This document shows, in pieces, positions 16,042-24,776 of a DNA stretch of 64,000 bases. A program made the translations under genes and the position numbers. Numbering within the stretch: the stretch's first letter is position 1; every line of letters begins with the position of its first letter. The notes below the pieces were generated by a model that was not told where the DNA came from, searched no databases, and was given only the letters and a program-made list of their open reading frames with translations. This DNA comes from Acetobacterium tundrae (GTDB lineage: Bacteria > Bacillota > Clostridia > Eubacteriales > Eubacteriaceae): NCBI RefSeq assembly GCF_008086615.1, contig NZ_RXYB01000003.1:62001-126000 (forward strand), written 5' to 3'.

Positions 16042-16401
16042 CTAGCAACCCTCTTCAGACTCGAAAAGTCCCATGTCCAAGTCAACAGCTTTGGCAATAA
16101 TGTCCGTGATATCCTGGAAAATAACGGAAAAATACATTTGCGTTTGGAAAAATTCGGCGATTTCAGGCATTCCCATAATCGTGTTTGCAAGTGTATTATA
16201 AGAGCTGATTTGTTCCTCTGGAATTTCTTGGCCCATCATCTGCATGGACTGAACTTCCATTTGCTTGCGAATATAATCCTTGGTCATTTCAAATTTTTCA
16301 GGTTCTTTTTCCAGTTTCTCTTTAGCCGCTAAGAAATTTTTATATTCAGTCGATTCTTTAAGTGCTTTTGCTAAATTATTAGCTTCATCATATACATTCA
16401 T
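16042..16401 (-). CDS. ylbF: YlbF family regulator
   Basis: 119 aa, all helical, with the family pattern of an N-terminal YDEANNLAKALKESTEY and a C-terminal helical pair around NTIMGMPEIAEFFQ. In Bacillus, YlbF with YmcA and YaaT forms the Y-complex that steers RNase Y and developmental phosphorelay. Here it lies 24 bp downstream of RNase J, which fits a role in RNA turnover. A Cys-terminal tail (EEGC) is notable. It may be the YmcA paralogue, as the two cannot be told apart here. Confidence 0.8.
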   Translation of the reverse strand: MNVYDEANNLAKALKESTEYKNFLAAKEKLEKEPEKFEMTKDYIRKQMEVQSMQMMGQEIPEEQISSYNTLANTIMGMPEIAEFFQTQMYFSVIFQDITDIIAKAVDLDMGLFESEEGC

Positions 16402-16425
16402 GCTTCTCTCCTAATTTTTTAAAAT

Positions 16426-18165
16426 CTATACTTCCATTAGAATGGGTAGTATCATTGGTTTTCTTTGTGTCTTTTCATAAAGAAATTTAAATAGGGCTTC
16501 TCGTATTACATTTTTTATTGAATTCCAATCGACAATCCCCTTATTTTCACAAGACAACAAGGCTTTTTTTACTTCTTCTCGGGCGTCATTAATGAGGTCT
16601 TCCGATTCTCTTACATAAACAAATCCCCGGGAAATAATATCCGGTCCTGAAATAGCTTTTCCCTTGTGCATGGTACAAACCACAATAAAGAGACCATCTT
16701 CTGATAAACGCTTTCGGTCGTTAAGGACAATATTACCGATGTCTCCAACCCCAAGACCATCAACTAGAATAGCTTCTGCCTGGGTTTTTCCCACTACCTG
16801 AACACTTCGTTTGTCAATTTCAAAAATATTGCCATTTTCTCCGATAAACGTATTGTCTTTTTTCATCCCCACATTATGAGCTAATTCCGCATGTTTCATC
16901 AGCATCCGACTTTCCCCATGAATAGGCAGAAAATGCTTTGGTTTAACTAATGTAATCATCAGTTTTAATTCTTCCTGTTTTGCATGTCCGGAAACATGAA
17001 TTTCGGCAAAGCGTCCATAGACAACATCTGATCCTAACTCGACCAATTTATTGATAACTTCTGAAACCATTTTTTCATTTCCTGGTACCGGAGAAGCAGA
17101 AATAATAACCATATCTCCTTTTTGGATCTTTAAGTGACGATGTTCACCTAATGCCATTCGACCAAGCGCCGCCATGGGTTCACCCTGACTTCCTGTGGTG
17201 ATAATAGCCAATTCTTTTTCTTTGTATTTTTTGATATCTTTAAGTTCAATCAGTACATTTGGTGGAACATTTAAATAGCCAAGATCCATCGCTACTTCAG
17301 TCACATTTTCCATACTTCTTCCGCAAATAATAACCTTACGGTTATATTCCACTGCGGCATCGATGATTTGCTGGATTCGATGAACATTTGAAGCAAATGA
17401 AGTGACAATGATTCTTCCGGGTGCTCCTCTAAAAAGGTTGTATAGGGTTGGTCCGACGGTACTTTCCGACGGCGTAAATCCTGCCCCTTCGACGTTTGTA
17501 CTATCCGACATAAGCAGATCGACTCCTTGAGATCCAATTTTAGCAAATCGCTGCAAGTCGATTACTTCGCCTCCGATTGGATGATAGTCAATTTTAAAGT
17601 CTCCCGTATGAACAACCGTTGCGGCCGGACATTTGATACAAAGTCCAACTGCATCTGCAATACTATGATTAACCCGAATAAACTCAACGTTAAATTCGCC
17701 AACGTCAATACGTTCTTTTGGTTTGACAATAATTCTTTCCGTTTTTGTTAACAATCCATGTTCCTTGAGTTTTTTATCAATCAGTCCCATGGTGAATTTG
17801 GTTGCGTAAATGGGAATGTTTATTTTTTTCAAAAGATAAACAAGTCCCCCAATATGATCTTCATGACCATGGGTGATGAAAACCCCTCTTACTTTATCTT
17901 TATTCTCCAAAATATAAGTAAAATCTGGTAAGACAATATCGATGCCAAACATTGAATCATCCGGGAACTTCAAGCCACAGTCTACCAGAATGATGTCATC
18001 CTTATATTCGAATACCGTGAGGTTTTTCCCGATTTCGCCGAGACCTCCTAATGGTATCAACCTCAGCTTATCTTTGTTCTTTTTAGCCTGAGGCCTTCTT
18101 TTCTGTTTCGAACGACTTTCAACTCGTTGGGTCTCCGTTGTTATTATGTTGTTGTTTTCAGTCAA
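16426..18165 (-). CDS. rnj: Ribonuclease J
   Basis: 579 aa. It has a metallo-beta-lactamase fold with FITHGHEDHIGG (about residues 94-105), HTGDFKID, and the beta-CASP segment with GSQGEPMAALGR and HVSGHAKQEE, plus PKHFLPIHGE. The C-terminal domain (about 460-579) is complete. The N-terminal ~30 residues are basic and low in complexity. RNase J has 5'-exonuclease and endonuclease activity in mRNA decay and rRNA maturation. The start is TTG at 18165 after AAAGGAG and overlaps the end of the Fur-family gene by 8 bp, so translation is coupled. Confidence 0.95.
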   Translation of the reverse strand: MTENNNIITTETQRVESRSKQKRRPQAKKNKDKLRLIPLGGLGEIGKNLTVFEYKDDIILVDCGLKFPDDSMFGIDIVLPDFTYILENKDKVRGVFITHGHEDHIGGLVYLLKKINIPIYATKFTMGLIDKKLKEHGLLTKTERIIVKPKERIDVGEFNVEFIRVNHSIADAVGLCIKCPAATVVHTGDFKIDYHPIGGEVIDLQRFAKIGSQGVDLLMSDSTNVEGAGFTPSESTVGPTLYNLFRGAPGRIIVTSFASNVHRIQQIIDAAVEYNRKVIICGRSMENVTEVAMDLGYLNVPPNVLIELKDIKKYKEKELAIITTGSQGEPMAALGRMALGEHRHLKIQKGDMVIISASPVPGNEKMVSEVINKLVELGSDVVYGRFAEIHVSGHAKQEELKLMITLVKPKHFLPIHGESRMLMKHAELAHNVGMKKDNTFIGENGNIFEIDKRSVQVVGKTQAEAILVDGLGVGDIGNIVLNDRKRLSEDGLFIVVCTMHKGKAISGPDIISRGFVYVRESEDLINDAREEVKKALLSCENKGIVDWNSIKNVIREALFKFLYEKTQRKPMILPILMEV

Positions 18166-18616
18166 ATTTTTCTCCTTTCATAATTTTATAACAATCTGAA
18201 CAGTATCCGTACACCTTAAGTTCATGATTAATTATAATAAATTCTTTCTTTTCTTCTATTTCTTTTTCGAGAGTTTCCAGGAAATCGTCTTGCATTTCAA
18301 TAACCTTTCCACATTTCAAACAAATTATGTGATGATGCCAGTGTTTTTCATCCAACTCGCATAATTCATAGCGAGCAAAGCCATCATCAAAATTTCTTTT
18401 AGTAATGAATCCCATTTCTTCTAATATTTGCACCGTTCGATAAATGGTCGACATTCCTACATCCAGATTGCGCTGTTTAACACCTTGGAACAATTCTTCA
18501 ACACTAAAGTGCTGTTGTCCCATGGACAGAAGAACCTCAATAGTCGTAAGACGTTGAGGGGTTACTTTATTTCCTCTTTTTCTGAGTGCATCCACAATTT
18601 GAGTTAAATCATTCAT
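18158..18616 (-). CDS. Fur family metal/peroxide-responsive regulator
   Basis: About 152 aa. The N-terminal winged helix (VTPQRLTTIEVLL, STIYRTVQILEEMGFI) precedes a dimerisation domain with HWHHHIICLKCGKVIE and CSDCY, giving the paired CxxC structural zinc site plus the histidine-rich regulatory metal site. A GTG nine bases upstream is possible, but AGAGGTG lies 8 bp before the ATG at 18616, which is preferred. Fur and PerR cannot be separated by sight. It sits immediately before rnj and after the decayed sfsA. Confidence 0.9.
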   Translation of the reverse strand: MNDLTQIVDALRKRGNKVTPQRLTTIEVLLSMGQQHFSVEELFQGVKQRNLDVGMSTIYRTVQILEEMGFITKRNFDDGFARYELCELDEKHWHHHIICLKCGKVIEMQDDFLETLEKEIEEKKEFIIINHELKVYGYCSDCYKIMKGEKFD

Positions 18617-18621
18617 GGTAT

Positions 18622-19019
18622 TCACACCTCTTTTACCTTTTCTTCTGATAAAATATTTGCAGGCAATTCTCCGATTATTTCTATGTTTACTCCATCAATA
18701 TCACAGGAAAGCGCACGGATGTCCATTCCCAGACTATGACATTGACCCAATAAACTCGCAAATTTTGGATCCATTATTTTATTTACAGGATCGACTGAAT
18801 GCCTACCCATCGTCCATTCTTTTCGACAAGAATAAGGGTATAATTCGTCTTTCGATGAGGTGCCGGATTCCATGCCAGCACAACCCGAACACCTGGGTTA
18901 AGAAGCTCGCTCATGCGGCCAGTATTTGGCACATGAGCGATGATCGCTTCTTGATTAATCATTACTCCCGCAACAAAACGATTGGGGCGGCTGAGAGATA
19001 CTCCATTAACTAATTGGAA
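18622..19019 (-). pseudogene. sfsA: Decayed sfsA (sugar fermentation stimulation / DNA-binding protein SfsA)
   Basis: Two SfsA pieces lie in different frames. Reading leftward from about 19013, one frame gives LVNGVSLSRPNRFVAGV, then IIAHVPNTGRMSELLNPG and TLILVEKNGRWVGIQSIL before a stop near 18786: the N-terminal ~75 residues of SfsA, including the hallmark HVPNTGRM. A second frame, ending at 18622, gives IMDPKFASLLGQCHSLGMD and a tail matching the SfsA C-terminus. The middle third (roughly 100 residues with the nuclease-like core) is missing, the frames differ, and no start codon exists before the first piece (GTA follows a stop). So the gene is dead by deletion and frameshift. Confidence 0.85.
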
Positions 19020-19021
19020 AT

Positions 19022-19327
19022 TTACTCAGTTTTACCTTCGTCTTCGTCATCTTCTTCGTCCATCTCATCCATCAGCTCATCGTAAGCTTCTGCAACTAAA
19101 GCAAATTCCGCTTCATCTTCCACTTGCATCAATACTTGGCCCTCTTCATCTTCAGTGATTAAAAAGGCATAAACATCGTCGCTTTCTTCATCTTCAGATA
19201 ACAATACATATTCTTTGTCTTCAATGTCAAACCGGATAACAACTTCGTAATCTTTTTCATTACCCTCATCATCAATTAAACTGATTGTTTCTTCTTCCAT
19301 GTCTACTAATGTTACTTTTTCCTTCAT
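19022..19327 (-). CDS. DUF1292 family protein (YrzB-like), single unit
   Basis: 101 aa, extremely acidic. One DUF1292 unit: VTLVDMEEETISLIDDEG, DIEDKEYVLLSEDEESDDV and EDEAEFALVAEAYDELM, then a D/E-rich tail. Function is unknown; Bacillus YrzB occupies the same place next to ruvX. Its ATG overlaps the stop of the preceding two-unit paralogue (ATGA). The segment with SDDVYAF is nearly identical in DNA to the corresponding part of that gene, so the two arose by recent tandem duplication. Confidence 0.8.
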   Translation of the reverse strand: MKEKVTLVDMEEETISLIDDEGNEKDYEVVIRFDIEDKEYVLLSEDEESDDVYAFLITEDEEGQVLMQVEDEAEFALVAEAYDELMDEMDEEDDEDEGKTE

Positions 19328-19803
19328 TTCTGCACCTCTTTTAATTTATTTATTTCTATTAATTCTTCATAAGCTTCTAGAACCAAGGCAAATTCCGCCT
19401 CATCTTCCACAGGCATCAGCCCTTCTCCATCTTCCGTTACAAAAAACGGACACACATCTTCATTTTCTGCAAGCAACAGATATTTTTTTTCCTGAACATC
19501 AAGGCTCGCAATAATATCAAAATCCTTTACAACGCCGGTATCATCCGCCAATGATATAACATTTGCCTCGTCGTCATGATCATCTATTTCCATGATCTCG
19601 TCATATTTTGCTTCTATTAACGCTAATTCTGCGTCGTCTTCCACCGGTATTAAACGATCTGCTTTAATAAAGGCGTAAACATCGTCGCTTTCTTCATTTT
19701 CAGATACCAATACATAGGTTTTATCCTCAATGTCAAAACTGACAACTAACTCAAATTCTTTTTCAACACCCGTTTCATCTACTATTATTACTTTTTCTTC
19801 CAT
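19324..19803 (-). CDS. DUF1292 protein with two tandem units
   Basis: 159 aa made of two DUF1292 repeats: residues ~1-72 (VIIVDETGVEKEFELVVSF, DIEDKTYVLVSENEESDDV, PVEDDAELALIEAKYDEI) and ~78-150 (VISLADDTGVVKDFDIIAS, PVEDEAEFALVLEAYEELI). Most relatives have one unit of about 90-100 residues. No catalytic motif is visible. It is very acidic, cytosolic by absence of a signal, and lies between ruvX and the single-unit paralogue. Function unknown. Confidence 0.8.
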   Translation of the reverse strand: MEEKVIIVDETGVEKEFELVVSFDIEDKTYVLVSENEESDDVYAFIKADRLIPVEDDAELALIEAKYDEIMEIDDHDDEANVISLADDTGVVKDFDIIASLDVQEKKYLLLAENEDVCPFFVTEDGEGLMPVEDEAEFALVLEAYEELIEINKLKEVQK

Positions 19804-19888
19804 ATTCGTTTCTCTTTCAAGTTTTTTCGCTCATAATCTTATGATTATACCGTTTCAACCTTAAAAAATCCATTATTTTGATTATTTT

Positions 19889-20305
19889 TTATTTGACGGG
19901 CCGATCCATATAGGATTGTAAAATCATTTGGGCTGCCAACATATCGATATACTCTTTTCGGTTTTCCCGCGATACATTTCCCTCAATCAATATTTTTTCC
20001 GACCATGAAGATGTCAAACGTTCATCAATATAAATGATTTCGATATCCAGTCTTTTTTTAATAAACTGACAAAAATTCACTGTTTTTCTTGTTTGAGCAG
20101 ATTCTGATCCATCCATATTCAGTGGCAAACCAGCGACTACTTTTTTTATTTCATATTTTTCAATAAGCTGTCGAAAAGCTTCCAAATCGTCATCTCGTGT
20201 CTTTCTCTTTACCGTAGCGACACCTTGTGCCGTAATTTGCAAAGGATCCGTCACCGCAACTCCGATCCGCTTATCCCCAACATCTAATCCTAAAATTCGC
20301 TCCAT
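19889..20305 (-). CDS. ruvX: Putative pre-16S rRNA nuclease / Holliday junction resolvase-like YqgF
   Basis: 138 aa RNase H-fold protein. ILGLDVGDKRIGVAVTDP carries the first catalytic Asp, VAGLPLNMDGSES the second strand motif, and IYIDERLTSSWSE the catalytic Glu/Asp pair. YqgF proteins finish the 5' end of 16S rRNA; the resolvase role is less certain. In Bacillus it is yrrK, between yrzL and yrzB. Here an aldo/keto reductase gene separates it from ireB. Confidence 0.93.
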   Translation of the reverse strand: MERILGLDVGDKRIGVAVTDPLQITAQGVATVKRKTRDDDLEAFRQLIEKYEIKKVVAGLPLNMDGSESAQTRKTVNFCQFIKKRLDIEIIYIDERLTSSWSEKILIEGNVSRENRKEYIDMLAAQMILQSYMDRPVK

Positions 20306-20335
20306 ATATTATCCTATCTATTTTATGTATGATTG

Positions 20336-21280
20336 TTAAATCACCTTTATGCAAAAAAGCTTGCAGTAGGTACTGCAATAACAACAAAGAATACACTTTT
20401 CATTATCAATCGCAGCTTTGCCATCAACAATTGTTATCGCCTTGGGACCGCAATGCTTAGCACATTCTCCGCATCCTTCACACCAATCACTGATATGAAT
20501 GGCCTTTGAAGATCCGGCAACTGCCAATTCCAATTCTTCAGGAATTGTTTCTCTATTGAATTTCTTTACATCATATAAAACTTCATCAACAGACTGAACA
20601 CCAATGGCAATCGCATCCAAATCATCCAAACCAAAAATAAAATCGAAGCAAGCCTGTTTTTGAGCAAGCAAATTACCGCCGCCCAACGGCTTCATGGCAT
20701 AAATGCCTTTGCCCATCATTTTGGCTTCATGAATAGCTGCTACCATCTCCTGAGGAGTTCCGTCTTCAATTCCAATCCCAGTTAAATTAATCAGGGGATG
20801 AATCACATCTAACTCCGGAAAAAGCGTGGCCCCGATAACCCCTTCTATTCGATGAGTGGAAATGCCAATGGCTCTGACAACTCCAGCCTCTTTAAACTTG
20901 ATTAACTGTTCAATTGCCTCCCAATGACCTTCAATGGTTAGGCGACTTTCCTGTTCATGAAGCAAATAAAGATCCACATAGTCACGGCCTAATTCTGTCA
21001 ATGCCCGATGCAGACTTTTTTTTACACCTTCAGCGGTATAATCATAAGATTTTGTACTGATGACGACATCTCTTTTTATATCAATTGCCTGTCTCAGATG
21101 ATCATAGTTATTATATAAATCTGCGGTATCAAAAAAATCAACGCCATGATCCAAAGCAGCCGCGATAATTTCTTTACTTTCTGTCAATGATTTGTTCTTT
21201 TGAGTGGGTCCAATGGTCAAACTGCCAAAGCACATCCGAGATACCCTGATTCCGGTATTGCCCAATGTATTTTTTTTCAT
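20336..21280 (-). CDS. Aldo/keto reductase with C-terminal 2[4Fe-4S] ferredoxin domain
   Basis: 314 aa. The N-terminal ~250 residues are an aldo/keto reductase barrel (LGNTGIRVSRMCFGSLTIG, GVDFFDTADLYNNYDHLR, and HEQ at the substrate pocket). The last ~50 residues carry two ferredoxin motifs, CEGCGECAKHCG and CILCCYCSTYC. Such fused enzymes are common in Clostridia and are thought to pass electrons between ferredoxin and a carbonyl substrate; the substrate is unknown. The extra Cys in CILCCYC is unusual. It sits between ireB and ruvX in a cluster where Bacillus has no such gene, but after a hairpin, so it probably has its own transcript. Confidence 0.88.
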   Translation of the reverse strand: MKKNTLGNTGIRVSRMCFGSLTIGPTQKNKSLTESKEIIAAALDHGVDFFDTADLYNNYDHLRQAIDIKRDVVISTKSYDYTAEGVKKSLHRALTELGRDYVDLYLLHEQESRLTIEGHWEAIEQLIKFKEAGVVRAIGISTHRIEGVIGATLFPELDVIHPLINLTGIGIEDGTPQEMVAAIHEAKMMGKGIYAMKPLGGGNLLAQKQACFDFIFGLDDLDAIAIGVQSVDEVLYDVKKFNRETIPEELELAVAGSSKAIHISDWCEGCGECAKHCGPKAITIVDGKAAIDNEKCILCCYCSTYCKLFCIKVI

Positions 21281-21375
21281 GTTCTACCTTGTTTCATAAT
21301 TCCGAGGAACTCTTTCCCCAAGTTTCTCGGCGCTTCGCAAGCCCGCATTATTTGGCGACTGACTTCGCCGAAATC

Positions 21376-21413
21376 AAAACAGGACTGCCTCACTTATTGA
21401 GACAGCCCTGTTT
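21376..21413 (-). terminator. Probable terminator after ireB
   Basis: AAAACAGG (21376-21383) pairs with CCTGTTT (21407-21413), with inner CTG/CAG and CTCA/TGAG pairing. On the minus strand only a short TTTTG follows, so termination may be partial and allow readthrough into the reductase gene. The stretch 21290-21370 beyond it contains further imperfect GC-rich stems and no gene. Confidence 0.55.
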
Positions 21414-21422
21414 ACTAGCCTA

Positions 21423-21695
21423 CTAAATACTGTTTAAATAACGACGCACAAGTTCTTCAAGCAACTCGTCCCGTTCAATTTTCTGTATGGCATTACGTGC
21501 TTCTCTATGACTTGTGATATAGGTCGGATCTCCTGACATGACATAGCCTACAATTTGATTGACGGGGTTATACCCCTTTTCAACTAAAGCTTTATGCACA
21601 TTTCTCATCACATCATCGATCGTTTGAGACTTTTCGTTATCGACCTCAAACATAATGGTTCCCCGATCAATCACCGTATTTTCTCCCATTGTCAT
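21423..21695 (-). CDS. ireB: IreB family regulatory phosphoprotein (UPF0297, YrzL)
   Basis: About 88-90 aa with the family core: [38 protein letters not shown] and [16 protein letters not shown]. In enterococci IreB is phosphorylated by the PASTA kinase IreK and controls cephalosporin resistance. Two ATGs six bases apart follow AGGAGG (4 or 10 bp spacing), so the start may be 21695 or 21689. It lies directly downstream of alaS, as in Bacillus. Confidence 0.92.
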   Translation of the reverse strand: MTMGENTVIDRGTIMFEVDNEKSQTIDDVMRNVHKALVEKGYNPVNQIVGYVMSGDPTYITSHREARNAIQKIERDELLEELVRRYLNSI

Positions 21696-21724
21696 CTGAC
21701 CTCCTTCACAATCAACTTGCTATC

Positions 21725-21753
21725 ATTTTAACCCAAAGCTAAATAAATTACAA
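21725..21753 (-). promoter_or_regulatory. Promoter of ireB
   Basis: On the minus strand TTGTAA (21748-21753), 17 bp, then TAAAAT (21725-21730), about 30 bp before the start codon. Confidence 0.6.
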
Positions 21754-21787
21754 GTTAAATGACATAATTTTTGATATTCTTAACAAA

Positions 21788-24427
21788 TTAATTCAACTGC
21801 CCCCGAATACACGTCTCTCCCTTTGAAAGAGATTCTGTCAGCTTTTCTGGAAGTTTCCCCCCAGCTTGCGCCATATCAGGCCTCCCGCCGCCACCACCGC
21901 CGGCAACTGTCGCCACCTCTTTGATGACTTTGCCAGCATGGAAGCCCCGTTTAACAATATCGTTTGTCGCAGTTGCAATAAAGTTAACTTTTCCATCCAG
22001 CACACTCCCAAGGAGGACAACACCTGAACCCATGCGGTCTTTTAGCAAATCACCGATGGTTCGCAGTTCTTCCATTGGCATTTGTTCAACTTCTGCAATG
22101 GTTACTTGAACACCGTTGATGACGATCATTTTCTGATGAATATCCATAATCATATTTCCGGCAAATTTTTGTTTTAATTCATTAATGGTTCGTTCTTTTT
22201 GTTTGTTGAGTTCAGCTAACTCACTCACCTTTTCCAGCAGCTGATCGGGATTTGTTTTCATGAGATTTGCAACATCCGTTAGTGTATCGTCCATTTTCTC
22301 GACCACTTCCAGGGCATTAAAACCGGTTGCTCCTTCAATACGACGCACGCCGGCAGCAACTCCGCTCTCACTAAGAAACTTAAATGATCCAATCTTTGCA
22401 GAATTGGTAATATGACATCCTCCGCAGAGTTCCGTGCTGAAGTCTCCAACCTTAACAACCCGAACAATTTCTCCGTATTTTTCACCAAAAAGTGCTGTCG
22501 CTCCGAAGTCTTTGGCTTTATCAATATTCGTTTCGAAAATTGTAACATCGTAGGCTTCTAAAATAGCCGTATTGACAATTTCTTCAACCTGTCGTTTTTC
22601 TTCCCTCGTCATCGCCTGAAAATGATTGAAGTCAAATCTCAAACGATCTGGAGATACAAAGGAACCAGCTTGCTCGACGTGATCTCCCAAAACCATTCTT
22701 AAGGCTTTTTGCAGCAAATGAGTCGATGTATGATTTCTCTGAACAGCGTCTCTTAATTTTTTATCAACTTCCATGATAACTGTTTCCCCAACTTTGAAGC
22801 TTCCTGATTTTACAATTCCAGAGTGAATATGTCGGCTTAGACTTCCCTTTTTACAATCAATCACTTCAATGATTCCATCTCCATTTTGGATGGTTCCCTG
22901 ATCCCCAGTTTGTCCACCACTTTCACTATAGAAAGAAGTTTGATCCAAAAGAATTAAAACTTTATCTCCTTCATTGGCTGCTTCTACCAATGCACCATTT
23001 ACATATAAACCAAGAATGGTTCCCTCTGTTACCAAATTATTGTATCCAACAAAAGTGTCAACGGCTTCGGATCCCAATTCGTTAAATGGATCATCCGCCC
23101 AAACGGCCAAATCACTGTTCTTTCGATCTTGTCGGGCCCGTTCCCGTTGCGCCTGCATTTCTTTCTCAAAATCTTCTGCGACAATCGTAAGCCCTCGTTC
23201 TTCAACAATTTCCTTTGTTAACTCATAAGGAAAACCATAGGTGTCATAGAGTTTAAATGCTCCGAAACCGGGGAAAACACTTTCTTCCGTTTCAATGACT
23301 TTGTCAATTTCTTTATTTAGCAGCGACAATCCCTGATCAATCGTTTCCTTGAATCGTTCTTCTTCAATTTTTATCAATTTTTGAATAAAATCCTGTTTTT
23401 CTTTAAGTTCAGGATAAGCCCCTTCAGAAACTCGTATCGCTTCTTTAGCGACATCGAATAAAAACAAATCTTTAATTCCCAAAAGCTTGCCATGACGAAT
23501 CGCCCGACGCAGTAATCGTCTGAGCACATAACCGCGTCCTTCATTCCCGGGCATCACTCCATCGGCGATCATAAAGGTTACACTTCTGACATGGTCGGTG
23601 ATGACTCGAATGGATACATCATCATCCGGATTTTCTCCGTATTTTACCCCGGCGATTTTACAAATATAGTTTAGAATATGACCTACTGTGTCAACTTCAA
23701 AAATATTGTCGACGCTTTGCATAATAACAGCCAATCGCTCCAAGCCCATTCCGGTATCAATATTGGGTTTTGCCAAAGAATTATAATTTCCCGCTTCGTC
23801 TTTGTCAAATTGAGTAAACACTAAATTCCAGAACTCAACATAACGATCGCAGTCACAACCGACACCGCAAGTGGGACTGTCACAGCCATATTCTTCGCCT
23901 CGGTCAAAGTAAAGCTCCGAACAGGGGCCGCAGGGTCCTAAGCCATGTTCCCAAAAATTATCTTCTTTACCTAGTCTTACAATTCTATCTTTGGAAACAC
24001 CCACAACCTGGGTCCAAATATTATAAGTTTCGTCATCATCCAAGAAAATTGATACCCAAATCTTATCTTCCGGGATTTCCATCACTTCGGTACAGAATTC
24101 CCAAGCCCAGGGAATCGCTTCTTTCTTAAAATAATCGCCAAATGAAAAATTCCCCAGCATTTCAAAGAATGTGCCATGTCGCGCTGTTTTTCCAACGTTC
24201 TCAATATCCGGTGTCCGAATACACTTCTGACAAGTTGTCACTCTTTTTCTGGGTGGAACTTCATCCCCGGTGAAATATGGTTTCATGGGCGCCATTCCCG
24301 AGTTGATCAACAGCAAACTTTTATCATTAATTGGTACTAAAGGGAAGCTCTTTAAACGCAAATGGTCTTTTCCCTCAAAATATTTTAAATATTTTTCTCT
24401 AATTTCATTTAATCCCAGTGGTTTCAT
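21788..24427 (-). CDS. alaS: Alanyl-tRNA synthetase
   Basis: 879 aa, full length. The N-terminal class II catalytic core has INSGMAPMKPYFTG and RHGTFFEMLGNFSFGDYF (motif 2). Tn the centre lies the tRNA-recognition region. The editing domain has NHTSTHLLQKALR and ELCGGCHITN (Zn ligands), and the C-Ala end has the glycine-rich AGGGGGGRPDMAQAGGK loop. It charges tRNA-Ala and clears misacylated Ser/Gly. A T-box leader with a GCC specifier controls it. Confidence 0.97.
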   Translation of the reverse strand: MKPLGLNEIREKYLKYFEGKDHLRLKSFPLVPINDKSLLLINSGMAPMKPYFTGDEVPPRKRVTTCQKCIRTPDIENVGKTARHGTFFEMLGNFSFGDYFKKEAIPWAWEFCTEVMEIPEDKIWVSIFLDDDETYNIWTQVVGVSKDRIVRLGKEDNFWEHGLGPCGPCSELYFDRGEEYGCDSPTCGVGCDCDRYVEFWNLVFTQFDKDEAGNYNSLAKPNIDTGMGLERLAVIMQSVDNIFEVDTVGHILNYICKIAGVKYGENPDDDVSIRVITDHVRSVTFMIADGVMPGNEGRGYVLRRLLRRAIRHGKLLGIKDLFLFDVAKEAIRVSEGAYPELKEKQDFIQKLIKIEEERFKETIDQGLSLLNKEIDKVIETEESVFPGFGAFKLYDTYGFPYELTKEIVEERGLTIVAEDFEKEMQAQRERARQDRKNSDLAVWADDPFNELGSEAVDTFVGYNNLVTEGTILGLYVNGALVEAANEGDKVLILLDQTSFYSESGGQTGDQGTIQNGDGIIEVIDCKKGSLSRHIHSGIVKSGSFKVGETVIMEVDKKLRDAVQRNHTSTHLLQKALRMVLGDHVEQAGSFVSPDRLRFDFNHFQAMTREEKRQVEEIVNTAILEAYDVTIFETNIDKAKDFGATALFGEKYGEIVRVVKVGDFSTELCGGCHITNSAKIGSFKFLSESGVAAGVRRIEGATGFNALEVVEKMDDTLTDVANLMKTNPDQLLEKVSELAELNKQKERTINELKQKFAGNMIMDIHQKMIVINGVQVTIAEVEQMPMEELRTIGDLLKDRMGSGVVLLGSVLDGKVNFIATATNDIVKRGFHAGKVIKEVATVAGGGGGGRPDMAQAGGKLPEKLTESLSKGETCIRGQLN

Positions 24428-24481
24428 TTATTCTCCTTTTCTAATATCTCCCCAAGTACTCTGACGATTTTATCGACAAAC

Positions 24482-24740
24482 AAAAAATCCCCTGCAATCA
24501 TGCAAGGGACGGTTATAATCCGCGGTACCACCCAAATTAGCTACGATAATCTCATAACTCACTTTATTAAATAACGGTTTCCCGACTGAAAATACTCAAT
24601 GAAATATGATCTCAAATTTCTTAACAGCTGCTCTAACGCGGCACCCTTAAATCCATTATAAAAGACTTGCAGCAATGTCCTTCTCTCTGAAATAATCTTT
24701 TTAGAGCATTCGTTTTCCATGCATTTTAGTATTAACCTGT
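24482..24740 (-). promoter_or_regulatory. T-box riboswitch leader of alaS, Ala (GCC) specifier
   Basis: The T-box core GGGTGGTACCGCGG lies at 24520-24533 (minus strand), followed by the terminator hairpin CCCTTGCA/TGCAGGGG (about 24488-24508) and a T6 run. Upstream, stem I is closed by TGCTCTAA pairing with TTAGAGCA. Just 5' of the closing strand the specifier loop reads GGTGCCGCG, with the alanine codon GCC at 24640-24642. Uncharged tRNA-Ala pairing with specifier and T-box would allow antitermination. The specifier frame is inferred from its position next to the closing stem. Confidence 0.88.
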
Positions 24741-24747
24741 AAATTTA

Positions 24748-24776
24748 ATTATATTAATTTCATATAAAAATGTCAA
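24748..24776 (-). promoter_or_regulatory. Consensus promoter of the alaS T-box leader
   Basis: On the minus strand TTGACA (24771-24776), exactly 17 bp, then TATAAT (24748-24753). Both hexamers are perfect. The -35 overlaps the last codons of the AI-2E transporter gene upstream. Confidence 0.85.
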
